Assembly (NCBI GenBank): GCA_023525975.1
Contig: CM042023.1
Span: forward strand, 19,331,501 to 19,395,500
Source of the DNA: Smallanthus sonchifolius
Lineage: Eukaryota; Streptophyta; Magnoliopsida; Asterales; Asteraceae
Length of the DNA: 64,000 bases
Direction: 5' to 3'
The translations under genes and the position numbers were made by a program. Positions 1 to 10,842 of this stretch are shown one piece after another. The notes beneath the pieces are model-generated. The model worked only from the letters and a program-made list of their open reading frames with translations. It ran no database searches and was not told the DNA's origin. Positions within the stretch are counted from its first letter, which is position 1. Each line of letters begins with the position of its first letter.

Positions 1-1614
1 TACAACAGGATAATTGACCTTGGTTTGCAAAAACATGAATAAATCACTCAAAATCAAGGAGAAATCAGTATTTGGAAGTCAATTGAACGAACCTGGACCT
101 AGAAAGTCAAAGAAGAAAGTCAAAAGTCAACAGGGAGCAGAAGTAGGCCAATGCACGGCCGTGCAAAGGCCAAAACTGCCCCCGTACTCCCCAAAGCTGC
201 CAAATTCTTTCACGTGCAAGAAAAGGGTGCTTTACACGCCCGTGCAATACAATGCACGGCCGTGCATTGCCCAAATCTCAGCCTATAAATAGCAAGCTCA
301 TTCCAAGCATTTAGGTGTCCAGATTCGAGGGTTGTGAAGGCCCTAGTGCTCTGTTAGAGTCGGAACTCTCTCGGTCTTGGTCCGTTTTTAGCTTTTCTTT
401 GTTTATTTTATGTTTTTAGTATTGTAATATGGAATGATTTTCTTATTCAAGTAAACAAGAAGCAACCTATACCCACTCTCCCTTGGTGTTGGATGACTTC
501 TACACATGATCTAAGGGTTAGTGAAGTCACTTGTATGGTCATTCGTGACTAGTCTTCTTGCGTTACTTGGGTTAGTTGATCTTTGTTTAATTAATGAACT
601 ATTTTTAGTATGTTATGTTCTTAAAGTCTTTCCTTTAATCTATCTTAAAATGACAAGAATAAGTGATCTTTAAACCAACTTAATAATCTTAAATCTTGTG
701 AGTTTCTTAAGTAAAACTTCTTGTTTGGAAGCTCATTCGAGTTTCTACGGTCTTTATACAAATCTTGGTGCTACCAACGACCGGGTTAGTATAGATTTAA
801 TCTTATGGGTTGATTGGAGGTTTGGGTATTCAACGAGTCGTTCGAGTTCTACCTGGACCTTGTGGTTCGTGTCGGTATTACTTTACTTCTCTTGTGATAG
901 CTTGCAGAGGACTTCTAGCGGGAGCCATGAAGCTTGATCTTGAGAATGAAAGTTTTATTTATTTAAAATAATATTACAAGTAAAGACAACTATTTTAAGA
1001 GTATAAATTGTTAGGTTTGAGCGTTCATAAAGTAGCTTTGGAGAGAGTTGCGCATTCTGGCTTTCCAAAAGAAGTTACACGACTTGATGTACATCAGTCA
1101 AGAGGATAATTTTAGTCCGGATAATAATTCACAGGACATCCTACGAACTTGAGACCCCGTTAGGATCCCGGGAGTTATTAGGAGCAGTTGGCCGACCGTA
1201 TCCACTGTTCCGTTATGAAATACTAACTCCCATATCGAAAGGGTTAGTACTATTAACTTTGACCAACCGTATTAAGATACAACATTAATTAACAAACGAT
1301 AACAACCCGAGTCACACCTTGAATGAAAATTACTTTTCATTTTCCTTTTTCCTTCCTTTAAACAAAACCCTTTTTCCAACTTATTATCCAAGTCAGACAA
1401 TAACGAGAGTTGAGTAAGGAATTTATGTCCATGGTTCTATACTTGGTTCTTACCCAAACTATATTACACTATGATAGGTACACTTGCCTATTGTGTGTTT
1501 TAAGTTGAAGTAATTATCATTTTAATTTATAAATTTAAAACCTGATTTTGTGTAACTCTAAACCAAAGAACAGTATATGTATATGTATAAATTGTATCTC
1601 TTGTATTCGCATCA
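1..1614 (+). mobile_element. LTR remnant (3' part) of a gypsy-type element
   Basis: The window opens inside an LTR. A TATA-like CCTATAAATAGC lies near 281-292, downstream of two perfect TGCACGGCCGTGCA palindromes (152-165, 253-266). The LTR appears to end with CA at 1614. A degraded primer-binding site, TGGTGCCATTACC, follows at 1621; it differs from the Athila/Tat type TGGCGCCGTTGCC only by C-to-T and G-to-A changes. The start of the LTR is outside the window and no coding region of this element is visible after the PBS. Family assignment rests on the PBS alone. Confidence 0.6.
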
Positions 1615-1620
1615 AGTTTT

Positions 1621-1639
1621 TGGTGCCATTACCAACGGG
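1621..1639 (+). other. Degraded primer-binding site
   Basis: The sequence resembles the gypsy TGGCGCCGTTGCC primer-binding site with several transition-type changes, placed seven bases after the inferred LTR end. Confidence 0.5.
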
Positions 1640-2012
1640 TGTATATTTATATAACCATCTCTGGCGACTTCATCTCCCCCTCTGTTTTCTGGCTTCTCCC
1701 ACTGCACCAACGCCCCACTGCACCTAATACCACCGTCTCCTCGAACCCCCTCATGGATGTTTTCACATTTCACATTCTCTCTCCTCTTTCTCTCACCAGC
1801 GATCGCCACCACTACATTCATCTAGGGTTTCAATCGGTGATGAACATGTCGAAAAATCTATCAAAAAAACGAGATCTGTAGACGTTGTGGTTCAAGTTCT
1901 CTGTGGCCGGCGGAATACGAGATCAAGGGTGGGATCGTCGAAAAAAGTTGTGGCCGGCGGTGGATAGGGGTGAGGAGGAAGTCGATGAGGGTGTGGGTGC
2001 CTGGGTGGAGGC
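1640..2012. other. Non-coding host DNA of the Athila-like insertion, possibly MULE interior
   Basis: C-rich then G-rich sequence with no convincing ORF. It continues after the element at 18158 (GAGGC target duplication at 2008-2012 and 18153-18157). The rejoined tract resembles interiors of plant MULE-type repeats: CCACC/CTCTCTC tracts followed by alternating 'ggaccat ... gtgtac' motifs. Classification is tentative. Confidence 0.35.
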
Positions 2013-3090
2013 TGATGTAGTGTCAAATAACCCCAGTTAATGTGTCTAATTGTATTCATTTTAGTTGTTTTAGCTTGTAGCTTTGTATGGTTTTATGGGT
2101 GTTTGGTATGTGTATGCCTCCCAGGTATTTGTGCTAAATGAGCGGGAAAAGAGGACTAATCAAGTGGATACAAAGCACGAAAAGAATCAAAGCCCAAAAG
2201 AAGAAAACATGGAATTTCGGCTCCTCGCGGTACGCGAAGAGGTTGGAGCACTTCCTCGCGGTACGCGAGATCCTGGAGATCCAATTCTGGGCGCCCGACT
2301 ATTCCGCGAGGGACCGGCCAACTTTTTGTCGCGATACGCGAGAGATGGTTTTTTCGGGAAAATTAACCTAATTTAGGTTTTAACCATTCTCAGCCCCCAT
2401 CACAATTCTATTTTTGATTCCAGCCGTTCCAGAGCTCCAAGAAGGCGATTTCCACCGTTCTTAGGTCGATTGTTCATAGAGTTTGATGATTGTAAGTCCC
2501 ATTACATTAGTTTTGATCATTGTGATGAGTATGAGTAGCTAAATCACCCGTGATCTTCTCCGGGTGTAGGGTTTGTGCATATACTTGTTATTTTCTGGAA
2601 TACTTAGACTTGGTTTGTGATTTTGATTGGTATCTTAAGCCATATGATTACATTTATTGGTTGAATGCTTTAAACTGTTTTTATTGATTTTGAATTGTTG
2701 TTCAAGTCTCATCAGTCTCAGGTTTCTTTACATCAGGGACGTTGTGAGGTTTGAGTGTCAGTTGGTTAATCTAAACTGATTTTACATGAATAGGCTTTCT
2801 TTACAGCTCGTTCTAATATTTTCACTGAATTCAATTGAACATTGTGTGATTATGTCTATGTAATTATTTGCTAAGTAAACTAGAGATAACTCGTGTTTGC
2901 GAACCTAAACCCCGGAGTGGATTACCTTTCTCATTATTGTCTAAACCCAATCTAAATCAGTATTTACAATTATCTGTCCTTTAAAATCTGTGACAAAACT
3001 ACCCTTTCCACAAACTCCTCGTGGAGAAGACTTGACTTCCCAATTACTATTTTAAATCTATATTTTTGACCGACCAAACGACATCGATCA
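2013..3090 (+). repeat. 5' LTR of the Athila-like element
   Basis: It starts TGATGTAG and ends GATCA, giving TG...CA ends, and is about 1.08 kb. It carries palindromic CTCGCG-GTA-CGCGAG words (2224-2238, 2255-2269, degenerate 2328-2342). Many substitutions separate it from the 3' LTR, so this insertion is older than the element nested in it. Confidence 0.9.
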
Positions 3091-3093
3091 AAA

Positions 3094-3111
3094 TGGCGCC
3101 GTTGCCGGGGA
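3094..3111 (+). other. Primer-binding site
   Basis: TGGCGCCGTTGCCGGGGA, the classic Athila/Tat-group tRNA primer site, three bases after the 5' LTR. Confidence 0.9.
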
Positions 3112-3261
3112 GTTAGTGCGTAAGGTGTTTAGTTTTTATCTTGTTTTATTTCAAATCAAAAATCAAAAATTCTTGTTTTTAATTTTTGTTCTGTTCTTTT
3201 CTTTGGTTCAGTATTACACAGGGTTTTCTTATTTGTGTTGTGCAGGTGGTTCTTGAATTGC

Positions 3262-4639
3262 ATGCATCATACAAGACACTCCAGGAAAACCTCACCACTA
3301 TTGTTTGATCCAGAAATTGAGAAGACTGCTCGTCATAACAGGGTTCTTCACAGAGAAAACAAGATAGCAGATTCTCCAGCTAAAATGGATAATTAACAGG
3401 ATCCATGCAAGCAAACTGACATGCCTCCTGCAGGCCAACTTCCATCAAAACAACCCACCTCGGGTGTTTTCTCACCATCTGTTCCACCTCCTAGGACAGA
3501 TGGAACTCATAAACAATCTACTAGCCAAATCCCACCACTACCCAACTTTGGTTAACCTCCATCACAAGTAAGCCAACCCTTTAACTTCAAACCAGAACCT
3601 CACTATTCTTCGCCATATGTGAGGATAGTATCGGATACCATACCACCCACATCACAGCCACCCATGACAAAACCCTCTCTATTTCAATCAACCCTTCCTT
3701 AGGGAGCTCACCCTTATACTTCAAGCCTAAACTTTGATGATGAAGCAGGGGACTTCGATGATGAGTTTGAGGGATGTGAGAATGATAATGAAGAGTTTGA
3801 CAGAAGGGATAATGAGCTGGTTAGGTTACCAGTTCACAGAAGGTATGATGCAGGGGTTCAGAATGAAGGGTACAGGGAGCAACAACATGATAACAGGTTT
3901 CCACAACAGAATTTTCAACATCAACCAGCTTATCAAGATATTCCAGTTCTGATCCCACCACAACAACAACCCGTGAACAGACAGAGAAGACCCGATCCTC
4001 GAAATGTTGTCCCTCCTTTTGACAATCTGGGAGGCATTCCTAGGAGGCATGATAGGGGTCCTGTTCGGGGAATTGAGAGCCACTTTCGTCCGGCCATTGC
4101 TTATAATCCATCACCGGTTGTTATTCCACAACAACATGGTAGATCTTTTGAGGTTCGTTCCCAGTCTATTCAGAATCTGCCTAAATAACATGGTCAAGGA
4201 ACGGAGGAGCCCTACTTGCATCTGAGTGCCTATGATGCAAGGTGCAACACTATTGGGGGACAGGGATTCACACCGGATGATGTGAAATTGGTGCTCTTCC
4301 AATTCACATTAGAGGACAAGGCTCAACAGTGGTTCCACTCTTTACCGTCTACATCTATTTATACATGGGGTGATATGCAGCAACAGTTCGTGGATGAGTT
4401 TTATACTAATCAGAGGACTAGCGATGCTAGGAAGAACATCCAAAATTTTCAACAGCAGTCGGGGAAACTATTTTATGAAGCCTTCCTTAGATTCAAAATG
4501 TTGATAAAAAATTACCCACACCATAGTTTGCAAATGTGGGAGATGTTAAATGCCTTCCATGAAGATTTGACAAATGATGATGCCCGTGACCTTAACTCCA
4601 TTTCTAATGGTACATTTAGTACCAACTTTGAGGATGAAG
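3262..4639 (+). pseudogene. gag, 5' part, of the Athila-like element
   Basis: A reading frame starts at ATG 3262 and stays in phase to 4639. It is broken by four stops at 3394, 3553, 3700 and 4186, each explained by one C-to-T change in a CAA or CAG codon. The N-terminal half is rich in P and Q. The capsid-type domain (roughly 4190-4620) has the Retrotrans_gag look: LEDKAQQWFHSLP, then the WGDMQQQFVDEFY region. It stops at the insertion of the nested element and resumes in phase at 13367. No frameshift is visible. Confidence 0.85.
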
Positions 4640-7116
4640 TGTCACACCCCAACCGACGGCGGAATCATCGGGGCGGGACATGTAGACTGTTCATGAGCTC
4701 AAGGTTGACTAAATTGTAATATGTTAAATCCATTTCCATTCAAACAATCATGAAACAAGTTCAAAGTACATAATGAGATATAACTTGTTTTTGAATTAAA
4801 ATTAATTAAGTCCAAAGCCTATGTGTAGCAAGTCTTGATCAAAACTCATATGATAGTACCTGAAACATGAATAAAATAAGGTCAACTAAAAAGTTGGTGA
4901 GTATAACACAGGTTTGTGTATAGATAGCATATAGTTTGTAAAACAAATCCTTACATTACATGATAAAAAATGCATTTATGGGGAGCAGCTATTGTGTAAC
5001 CAAGTACAATCAAACCTTTGTAACTAGCATGCAAATTGTGTTGTCGGTATCAATAACCTCAACAAGGTGGGTTTGTCAGACTCAATAGATCTATCATTGA
5101 AAACTGTCGGCTTGAATAGTTAATGATTGCACATAATCGCATACAAAGGTTAGCACACCTAGCACTCAGGCATAAAGCTCAAATTGCACACATGAATGTA
5201 AATAGGATTTGTACTTGTGTTGTTTGTGTAAATGTAAACATGTAATTTGAATAATGTTCATGTTTCACCCCAAAAATGTAAAAGAGTAAAAGGGGCTATG
5301 TATACTCACTTGATTCGAAGGCGTAGCTAACACGAGATACTCGAAAGTAATGTGATCCTTGTATCGCACAACGTTAACCTAGAGTGTAATGTATATTGCA
5401 TTAATAATGCACAACAGTCTAAGTCTAAGTCTAAGGTTGAATTGGATAAAGTTAGTGATTGGTACTTGGAAGTATTGTATAAAACGGAAGATTTGAAATG
5501 AATATTTTTACAACATTTTAAACAAGGTTTGGGTTTGGAATAATTAAATAAGTAAATTAATTAATTATTGTTTATGAGAATAATGTAAGTATTAGATGTA
5601 ATTAAGTATAACTAAATAAATGTTTTTGTTTAATTATAAATCAAATAAGTAATTATTACCTTATTCATCTATTTATAAAATGTAACTTAGACATTAAAAT
5701 ATTATTTAAGTGTAGGGTTTATAATTTAAAGGTTGAAACTTTAATTAAATAATTTCCATTTATTTTAAGCTTAAATACTTGATCTTTTTAAATAAAGATA
5801 ATACGCATTTTTATAAATTCAACTATTTTTATTTTGAAAATTAACTTGAAATACTAATTGTTTAAAAATATAGAAATTTTAAGGATTCTGTGAACACACA
5901 CGACCGTGCCTATACAGGGCACGATCGTTATCGGGCCACGGGCGCGACCGCGCTAGTCAGGGCGCGACTGTGTTGATCAACATAGGACATAGCTAGACAA
6001 ATCACTAGGGACGACCGTGTCTATGCTTCAGGGGCACGACCAAGTCTAGCCAACGAGCATGACTGGGTCTGAGCAGGAGGCACGACCGCGCTGGAAGTCG
6101 GCACGACCGCGTCTCCCGAGGCACGACCGCGCTAGATGATTAGCGCGACCGTGTCTCTTTCAAATCAGAAACGAATTGATTGATCCTTATATTGATGGTG
6201 TCAGAATTGATAGGGCTTTCATTCACAAGGTCATTAAAAGTCTTTTGGTGTAGATTAATTGTGTTTAAAACATGTTTAGGACCGGATTCGATTAAACTAT
6301 TTTGAATGAAAATATGGTTTCTGGTTCGAGTAGATTTTGATATTGAATGCCCAAATTAGATTGGGGCTATTGATCTATAGAATAAATATAAGGTTTAGAA
6401 GATTTCAATTACCCTGTACGATGATGGATTGCTAGCTTACGGAAGGAAGGAGTTCCGGCGTGACGAATTTGGTCTCCGGCGTCTCCTGCTGCAATTCCGG
6501 CTAAACCAGTGTACTCGCGATTTTCAATGAGGATCGATGGTGCAATGGATTGAGGAAACTTCACTTTCGAATATAAGAATCTCGGTTCAAACGGAGGGAG
6601 GTTTATTTTTCTGAGACTAATCGGATTTCTGGGACTATTGGTTGTAAATGACAGTGTAATTGTCTTGTTAAGAGATATTAAGTGGAAATCGGTTACGGGA
6701 AACCAACGATCGGGCGATTAAAGCTGCAGTTACGTTTTCTCAGACATGAGGCGTGACCGTGCCAAAACAAGGCGCAACCGTGCCAAGACGAGGCGCGACC
6801 GTGCCAACAATAGACGCGACCGTGCCAGACGAGGCGCGACCGTGCCTACTAGGGTTTCTAGTTATTTACAAAATCAGCCCTTGCAACTTCAGCTTTGACA
6901 GAATTAGCTTGGTTAGGATTTAACAGAACACCTAACGGGATTACTAACTGAGTTAACTCTAGGAGGTGTTAGCATGTGATTTGAGTTCTAAAACTTTGAA
7001 TTAAAATATGATCGGCTAACAATTTAATGAGGCGTAGGTTTGAACAAGTATAGGGTCTAGCATTGTATTGTTATTAAAATAAGTTAGAATAGGGTCGGAA
7101 AATCAGGAATGTTACA
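4640..7116 (-). repeat. 3' LTR of the nested Tekay-like element
   Basis: Begins TGTCACACCCC and ends GTTACA on the plus strand. It contains two arrays of GCACGACCGTGC-like words: about 5896-6160, and 6750-6846 with five units. Several CpG sites differ from the other LTR by C-to-T or G-to-A. Confidence 0.9.
6750..6846. repeat. Five-unit array of GGCGCGACCGTGCC words in LTR
   Basis: Units of about 19-22 bases, each with a near-palindromic core. Two units carry C-to-T or G-to-A changes at CpG relative to the other LTR copy. Confidence 0.85.
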
Positions 7117-9341
7117 GTCTCCCCATGTTAAGGGAATTTCGTCCCGAAATTTAACTAATGGAGGCTGCAAAAAAAAAATCAAGAAAGAGGAGGGAGTTTT
7201 GGGTTCTCGGGTAGTTTTGAGTGTTGGATTCTGGGGTGTGTAACAGTTGACATGACTTAGGCCTGATACTTTGAATATGAAGAGTGATAATAAATTTTGT
7301 TTTGAAATGAAGATTGTCGAATAAAAATTTGAATTCTAAATGTGAGATGTGTTACTTGGAATTGATTTGATGGGATTTGATATTTAGAGTTTGTGTAAGA
7401 TATAGTCTAATATGTTCTAAATTATTAGTGGGTAAGAGATTTCATAACCATTGGTCTGGGTCAAAACCTCACGTGACACGAACAACGCTACTTATGATAA
7501 TATGATAGGACACTTATGTATAGGAAGTACCATCGGCGTATCCACCATGTCCTTGTCATATTACTTCAGTTTCGTTGTTACATATCATGATAAGTCTTGG
7601 GTCACAACACACGACAAAATTTCACTATACTTTCCATGCGCTGATTTTTATAATTCCGTGTGCACCCGTAATTATTCAAATCATCGTATGGTCCATATAG
7701 TTTGTTTCGTTGTGTGTGGGTAAGGGGTATAATTTCACTCCTATCACGCCTATTGTTTTCACATAAAAGTCGCTAACAAGTAACTATGCCCTTAATCAGG
7801 TCAGTTCGCAGCTAAAGAGTAGTAAAGTAGTAATACTTCTAGTTTCTTAGTTTGTTCGTGTTTGAACAAGAATACGTCAAACCCCGAGGCGTTTCAATGC
7901 ATTATGGTCTTCAACTTTGGTGTACAAAGTGCATGACCATGTCTTGTGTATAATGAAATCAATCCATTGCAATAATTGTAAGCAAATTTTATTTCGAGTA
8001 TATAGTAAGCACACAAGTCTCATGTATGATCTAGAGTCACGTAGTTCGTAATCAAATAAGTCTCGTATATAGTGTAAATACTTTAGCGTCTTGTATTTTG
8101 TAAATCGATAAACTCTAACGTGTAATGTAAACAACATAGTATTATGTGTATTGTAGGAAATGGATCTCATGTATAGTGTTAGCAACGTAGCATCATGTAT
8201 TTTGTATAGTGTACACCGTTTAGTATAAAGTACTTTGTAATCAAATGAGTTTCATGTACAGGGTGGTCAATCTAGAATTATGTATCAATGAAGCAATTTT
8301 CATGTATCACGTATATTTCAAACAACTAAGTTTCGTGTATCATGTGCTCAAACCAGTAGCATGTGCATTGCAAATAAACATGTTTCAGGCATTGCGTGAT
8401 CAATCGAGCAAATTGTGATTTGTAGGCAAACTAGTTTCATGTATTATGTAATTTGTGTAGTATTGGATATATTGAGGATGTTTGAGTTTCATATACCATG
8501 TGGTTGCATTGGATATACTGTGAACGTGTATACGTGAGTATGATGTGTACTAACGGGTTTTGCATGTGATCGAGTGCTGCGGACAAACGTGTTGTTTGGC
8601 GTTCTTGCATCATGTGGTAGTTAGGTTCAAGTCCTCAAATCTCATTGATGTTGGTGGGAAAGGTTAACGTTTACGCAGTATGGATCGTCTCTTGAAGCGT
8701 CAAGTGAAAGGTAGCGAGGAGGTTTTGGAAATATTCGGGAATTTGTGTTTACAATTACGGGTCTTTGTTTGAACATAGAAAGTGGGAAATTGTTCTTGGT
8801 TGTAGATATATAAAGTAGTGAAATCATGGAATCGCATATTTTAAATGAATATGAAATTTTATGGGAAAATATTTTTAATTTAAAATTTCAACTATTGGTT
8901 AAACAATTTAATGAATAAAAATCATAATTATTTATCAGTTTAAAAAAAATATTTTTATAAAATTTATTGCATTAACTTTCCTTATTAGGTGAAAAAGTTT
9001 TATAGGAACTTTATGTTTTTGATATTATCTAAAAATTTGTTAAACATTTTGTTTAAACAAGATAACGAGGTTTTGTTTAAATCACAAAATAGGATGATTT
9101 ATTTAATGAAAGAGATTGTTGGTAATGTACTAAACCATGTTGAATGAAAGAAGTGATATTTGGGAAAATTTGATGGGAATATAACAGGTGTAATTTACGC
9201 CCCACGGGTCAAATCAATGAACAATAACTGTAGAGTTGAAATATATGGAATTGATTAAATGTTGAAATGTTAAACATTATTAAAAACATAGGGAAGTGGT
9301 TCTCAAATCGAAAATTTAAAGGAAATCAGTAGAAGCTTCTT
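7117..9341 (-). other. Non-coding 3' region of the nested element
   Basis: Holds the polypurine tract beside the LTR, then AT-rich sequence. A degenerate array of 'gtttcatgtatcatgtg'-like words lies at about 7900-8530. No coding signal is convincing on either strand. Confidence 0.5.
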
Positions 9342-9938
9342 CTAATGTCTCTGGTAGCTTTCCACTAGTAAGAAGATAATCGCCAAGATGAGCACCGCTA
9401 TGGTCACTCGAGTAGTAGATCTGGCTTCAGCCCTGGCGGTCTCCGTGCGGTGTTCTTGTACTTCCTTTTCGAGGATGGAGATTAACTCCTTTTGGTACCC
9501 TAATTGGTTTGCTAGGCTATCCATTCTTTGTCTTTGCAAGTCATGTATCACTCCCTGCTCTATCCTTTGCCTCTCAAATTCTGAATTCCTTACATATTGA
9601 TGGAAGTCATTGGTTGGAATTCCCATAACACCAGGGGGTGTCATGGTATGCCTTACCCAAGTGTTAGGAAGGTACGGGTCGGGCATTTGGTATGGGTCTC
9701 TTAGTGGGGGTGGGAATTGATTGTGGATATGGGGAGTATGATACGGGTTTGTGGGTGCGGGTGATCCAGGTGTTCGAAGTCTAGGGTCGGGGTTCCTAAT
9801 CCAGTCCGCCCTTACCTCAAACCTTGGCCTAGCAGTTGGGGGTGTTGGTGACCGGTACACGGGTGTCTTAGTGTCTTCTTCCCAATCAGATTCTGATCCA
9901 GGACGGTAAACCGGGGAGGGAGGAGGGTAGGAGTCCAT
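9342..9938 (-). CDS. Retrotransposon ORF: proline-rich, coiled-coil, tail-anchored protein
   Basis: Function unknown. A 198-codon frame runs from ATG 9938 to 9342, in the same orientation as the element; the open frame extends 32 codons further upstream to 10034. I prefer ATG 9938 because the Pro-rich character starts there. Residues 1-110 are rich in P, Y, R and D, with two PVYR motifs around an acidic SDWEED patch. Residues 115-175 are charged and helical (E/R/Q/L heptad-like), suggesting a coiled coil. Residues 178-192 are a hydrophobic span (VTIAVLILAIIFLLV) followed by six residues, the layout of a tail-anchored membrane protein. No retroviral domain is recognisable. It could be a transduced host fragment or a lineage-specific accessory ORF. 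Confidence 0.5.
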   Translation of the reverse strand: MDSYPPPSPVYRPGSESDWEEDTKTPVYRSPTPPTARPRFEVRADWIRNPDPRLRTPGSPAPTNPYHTPHIHNQFPPPLRDPYQMPDPYLPNTWVRHTMTPPGVMGIPTNDFHQYVRNSEFERQRIEQGVIHDLQRQRMDSLANQLGYQKELISILEKEVQEHRTETARAEARSTTRVTIAVLILAIIFLLVESYQRH

Positions 9939-10291
9939 GTCTAGCAGAAAAACAATGAAAAAGTTGTAAGTGATAATGAAATATGAAGTGTCAAATATAG
10001 AAGTTCTTATGGGTTTTAGAGTTTGACTAGTCATAACGCCGAACCTTCACGATAGTATTTTAGAAATACACTTGACCTATAAGCAATGTATCCCTGAGGA
10101 GAATTCCCAGGAAAGAGGGGTGGGTCAATAAGACACACTTAAGTACCCTATCTTTCCTTAGCCAAAATTCCTCATGGGTCTACACACTCTTCCAGCCATC
10201 ATGTATTTAATAATACCATTGTTGGGCTCATGGTCATTATGAGAATTGTTGTGGACTGGGCTTTGAGGCCCAAGAGTAAGGTTTATGATTT

Positions 10292-10528
10292 TCAGCGGGC
10301 TTCTTCTTCTTGGAGGATAGATGGGCTTCTTGGTTTATTATTGGTGGGTATTAGGCCCAATAGTTTAAGTCTTTGCTCATAAAGGGTGATGGTATCATGT
10401 ATTTGGGTCCAAAGGTGTATGAATAATTTTGGTGCGTATGTGTGTGTGTTAAACTTAGGATAGTGTTTTAAATAAATTATGTAGGTAGCTATGAATAGAA
10501 GAAGAAGTGGGCAGGTAACGTGACACAT
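10292..10528 (-). CDS. Possible small ORF in the leader of the nested element
   Basis: 78 codons with a hydrophobic N-terminus (LLLLFIATYIIYL), lying between the PBS and the tail-anchored ORF in the same orientation. No family is recognised. It is short and has no supporting motif, so it may be chance. Confidence 0.2.
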   Translation of the reverse strand: MCHVTCPLLLLFIATYIIYLKHYPKFNTHTYAPKLFIHLWTQIHDTITLYEQRLKLLGLIPTNNKPRSPSILQEEEAR

Positions 10529-10757
10529 AAACTATTGGGTATTGTATCATGTGATGTAACCATATAGTATAATATGTAAAAATATTCACATAGGTGAATA
10601 ATCATATAGCATGTAGGTAGTAATGAGTGTAAGTACAAGAGTTATCAAGTAGTGTGACACATAAGTCATTATGTATTGTATCAGGTAGTGTAAGTACTTA
10701 GGATAGCATGTAAAAATAATCACACATAAATTGATAATGTAACATGTAGTAACATGG
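10520..10757. repeat. Two-copy tandem repeat, 134-bp offset
   Basis: The segment starting GTGACACATAA at 10520 recurs at 10654 with substitutions and small indels. It lies in the leader between the PBS and the ORFs of the nested element. Confidence 0.65.
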
Positions 10758-10842
10758 CATTGTATGGGTGTCCTAAAGTTATAGTCTAGGTCAAGAGTGT
10801 CTAATAACCAAGTTCCCTATAACCAAGGCTCTGATACCAATC

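Noticed and set aside
2083..2376. 97-codon ORF and its near copy at 17133-17429
   Set aside because: They are the same stretch of the two LTRs. The open frame spans palindromic words and has no protein signal.
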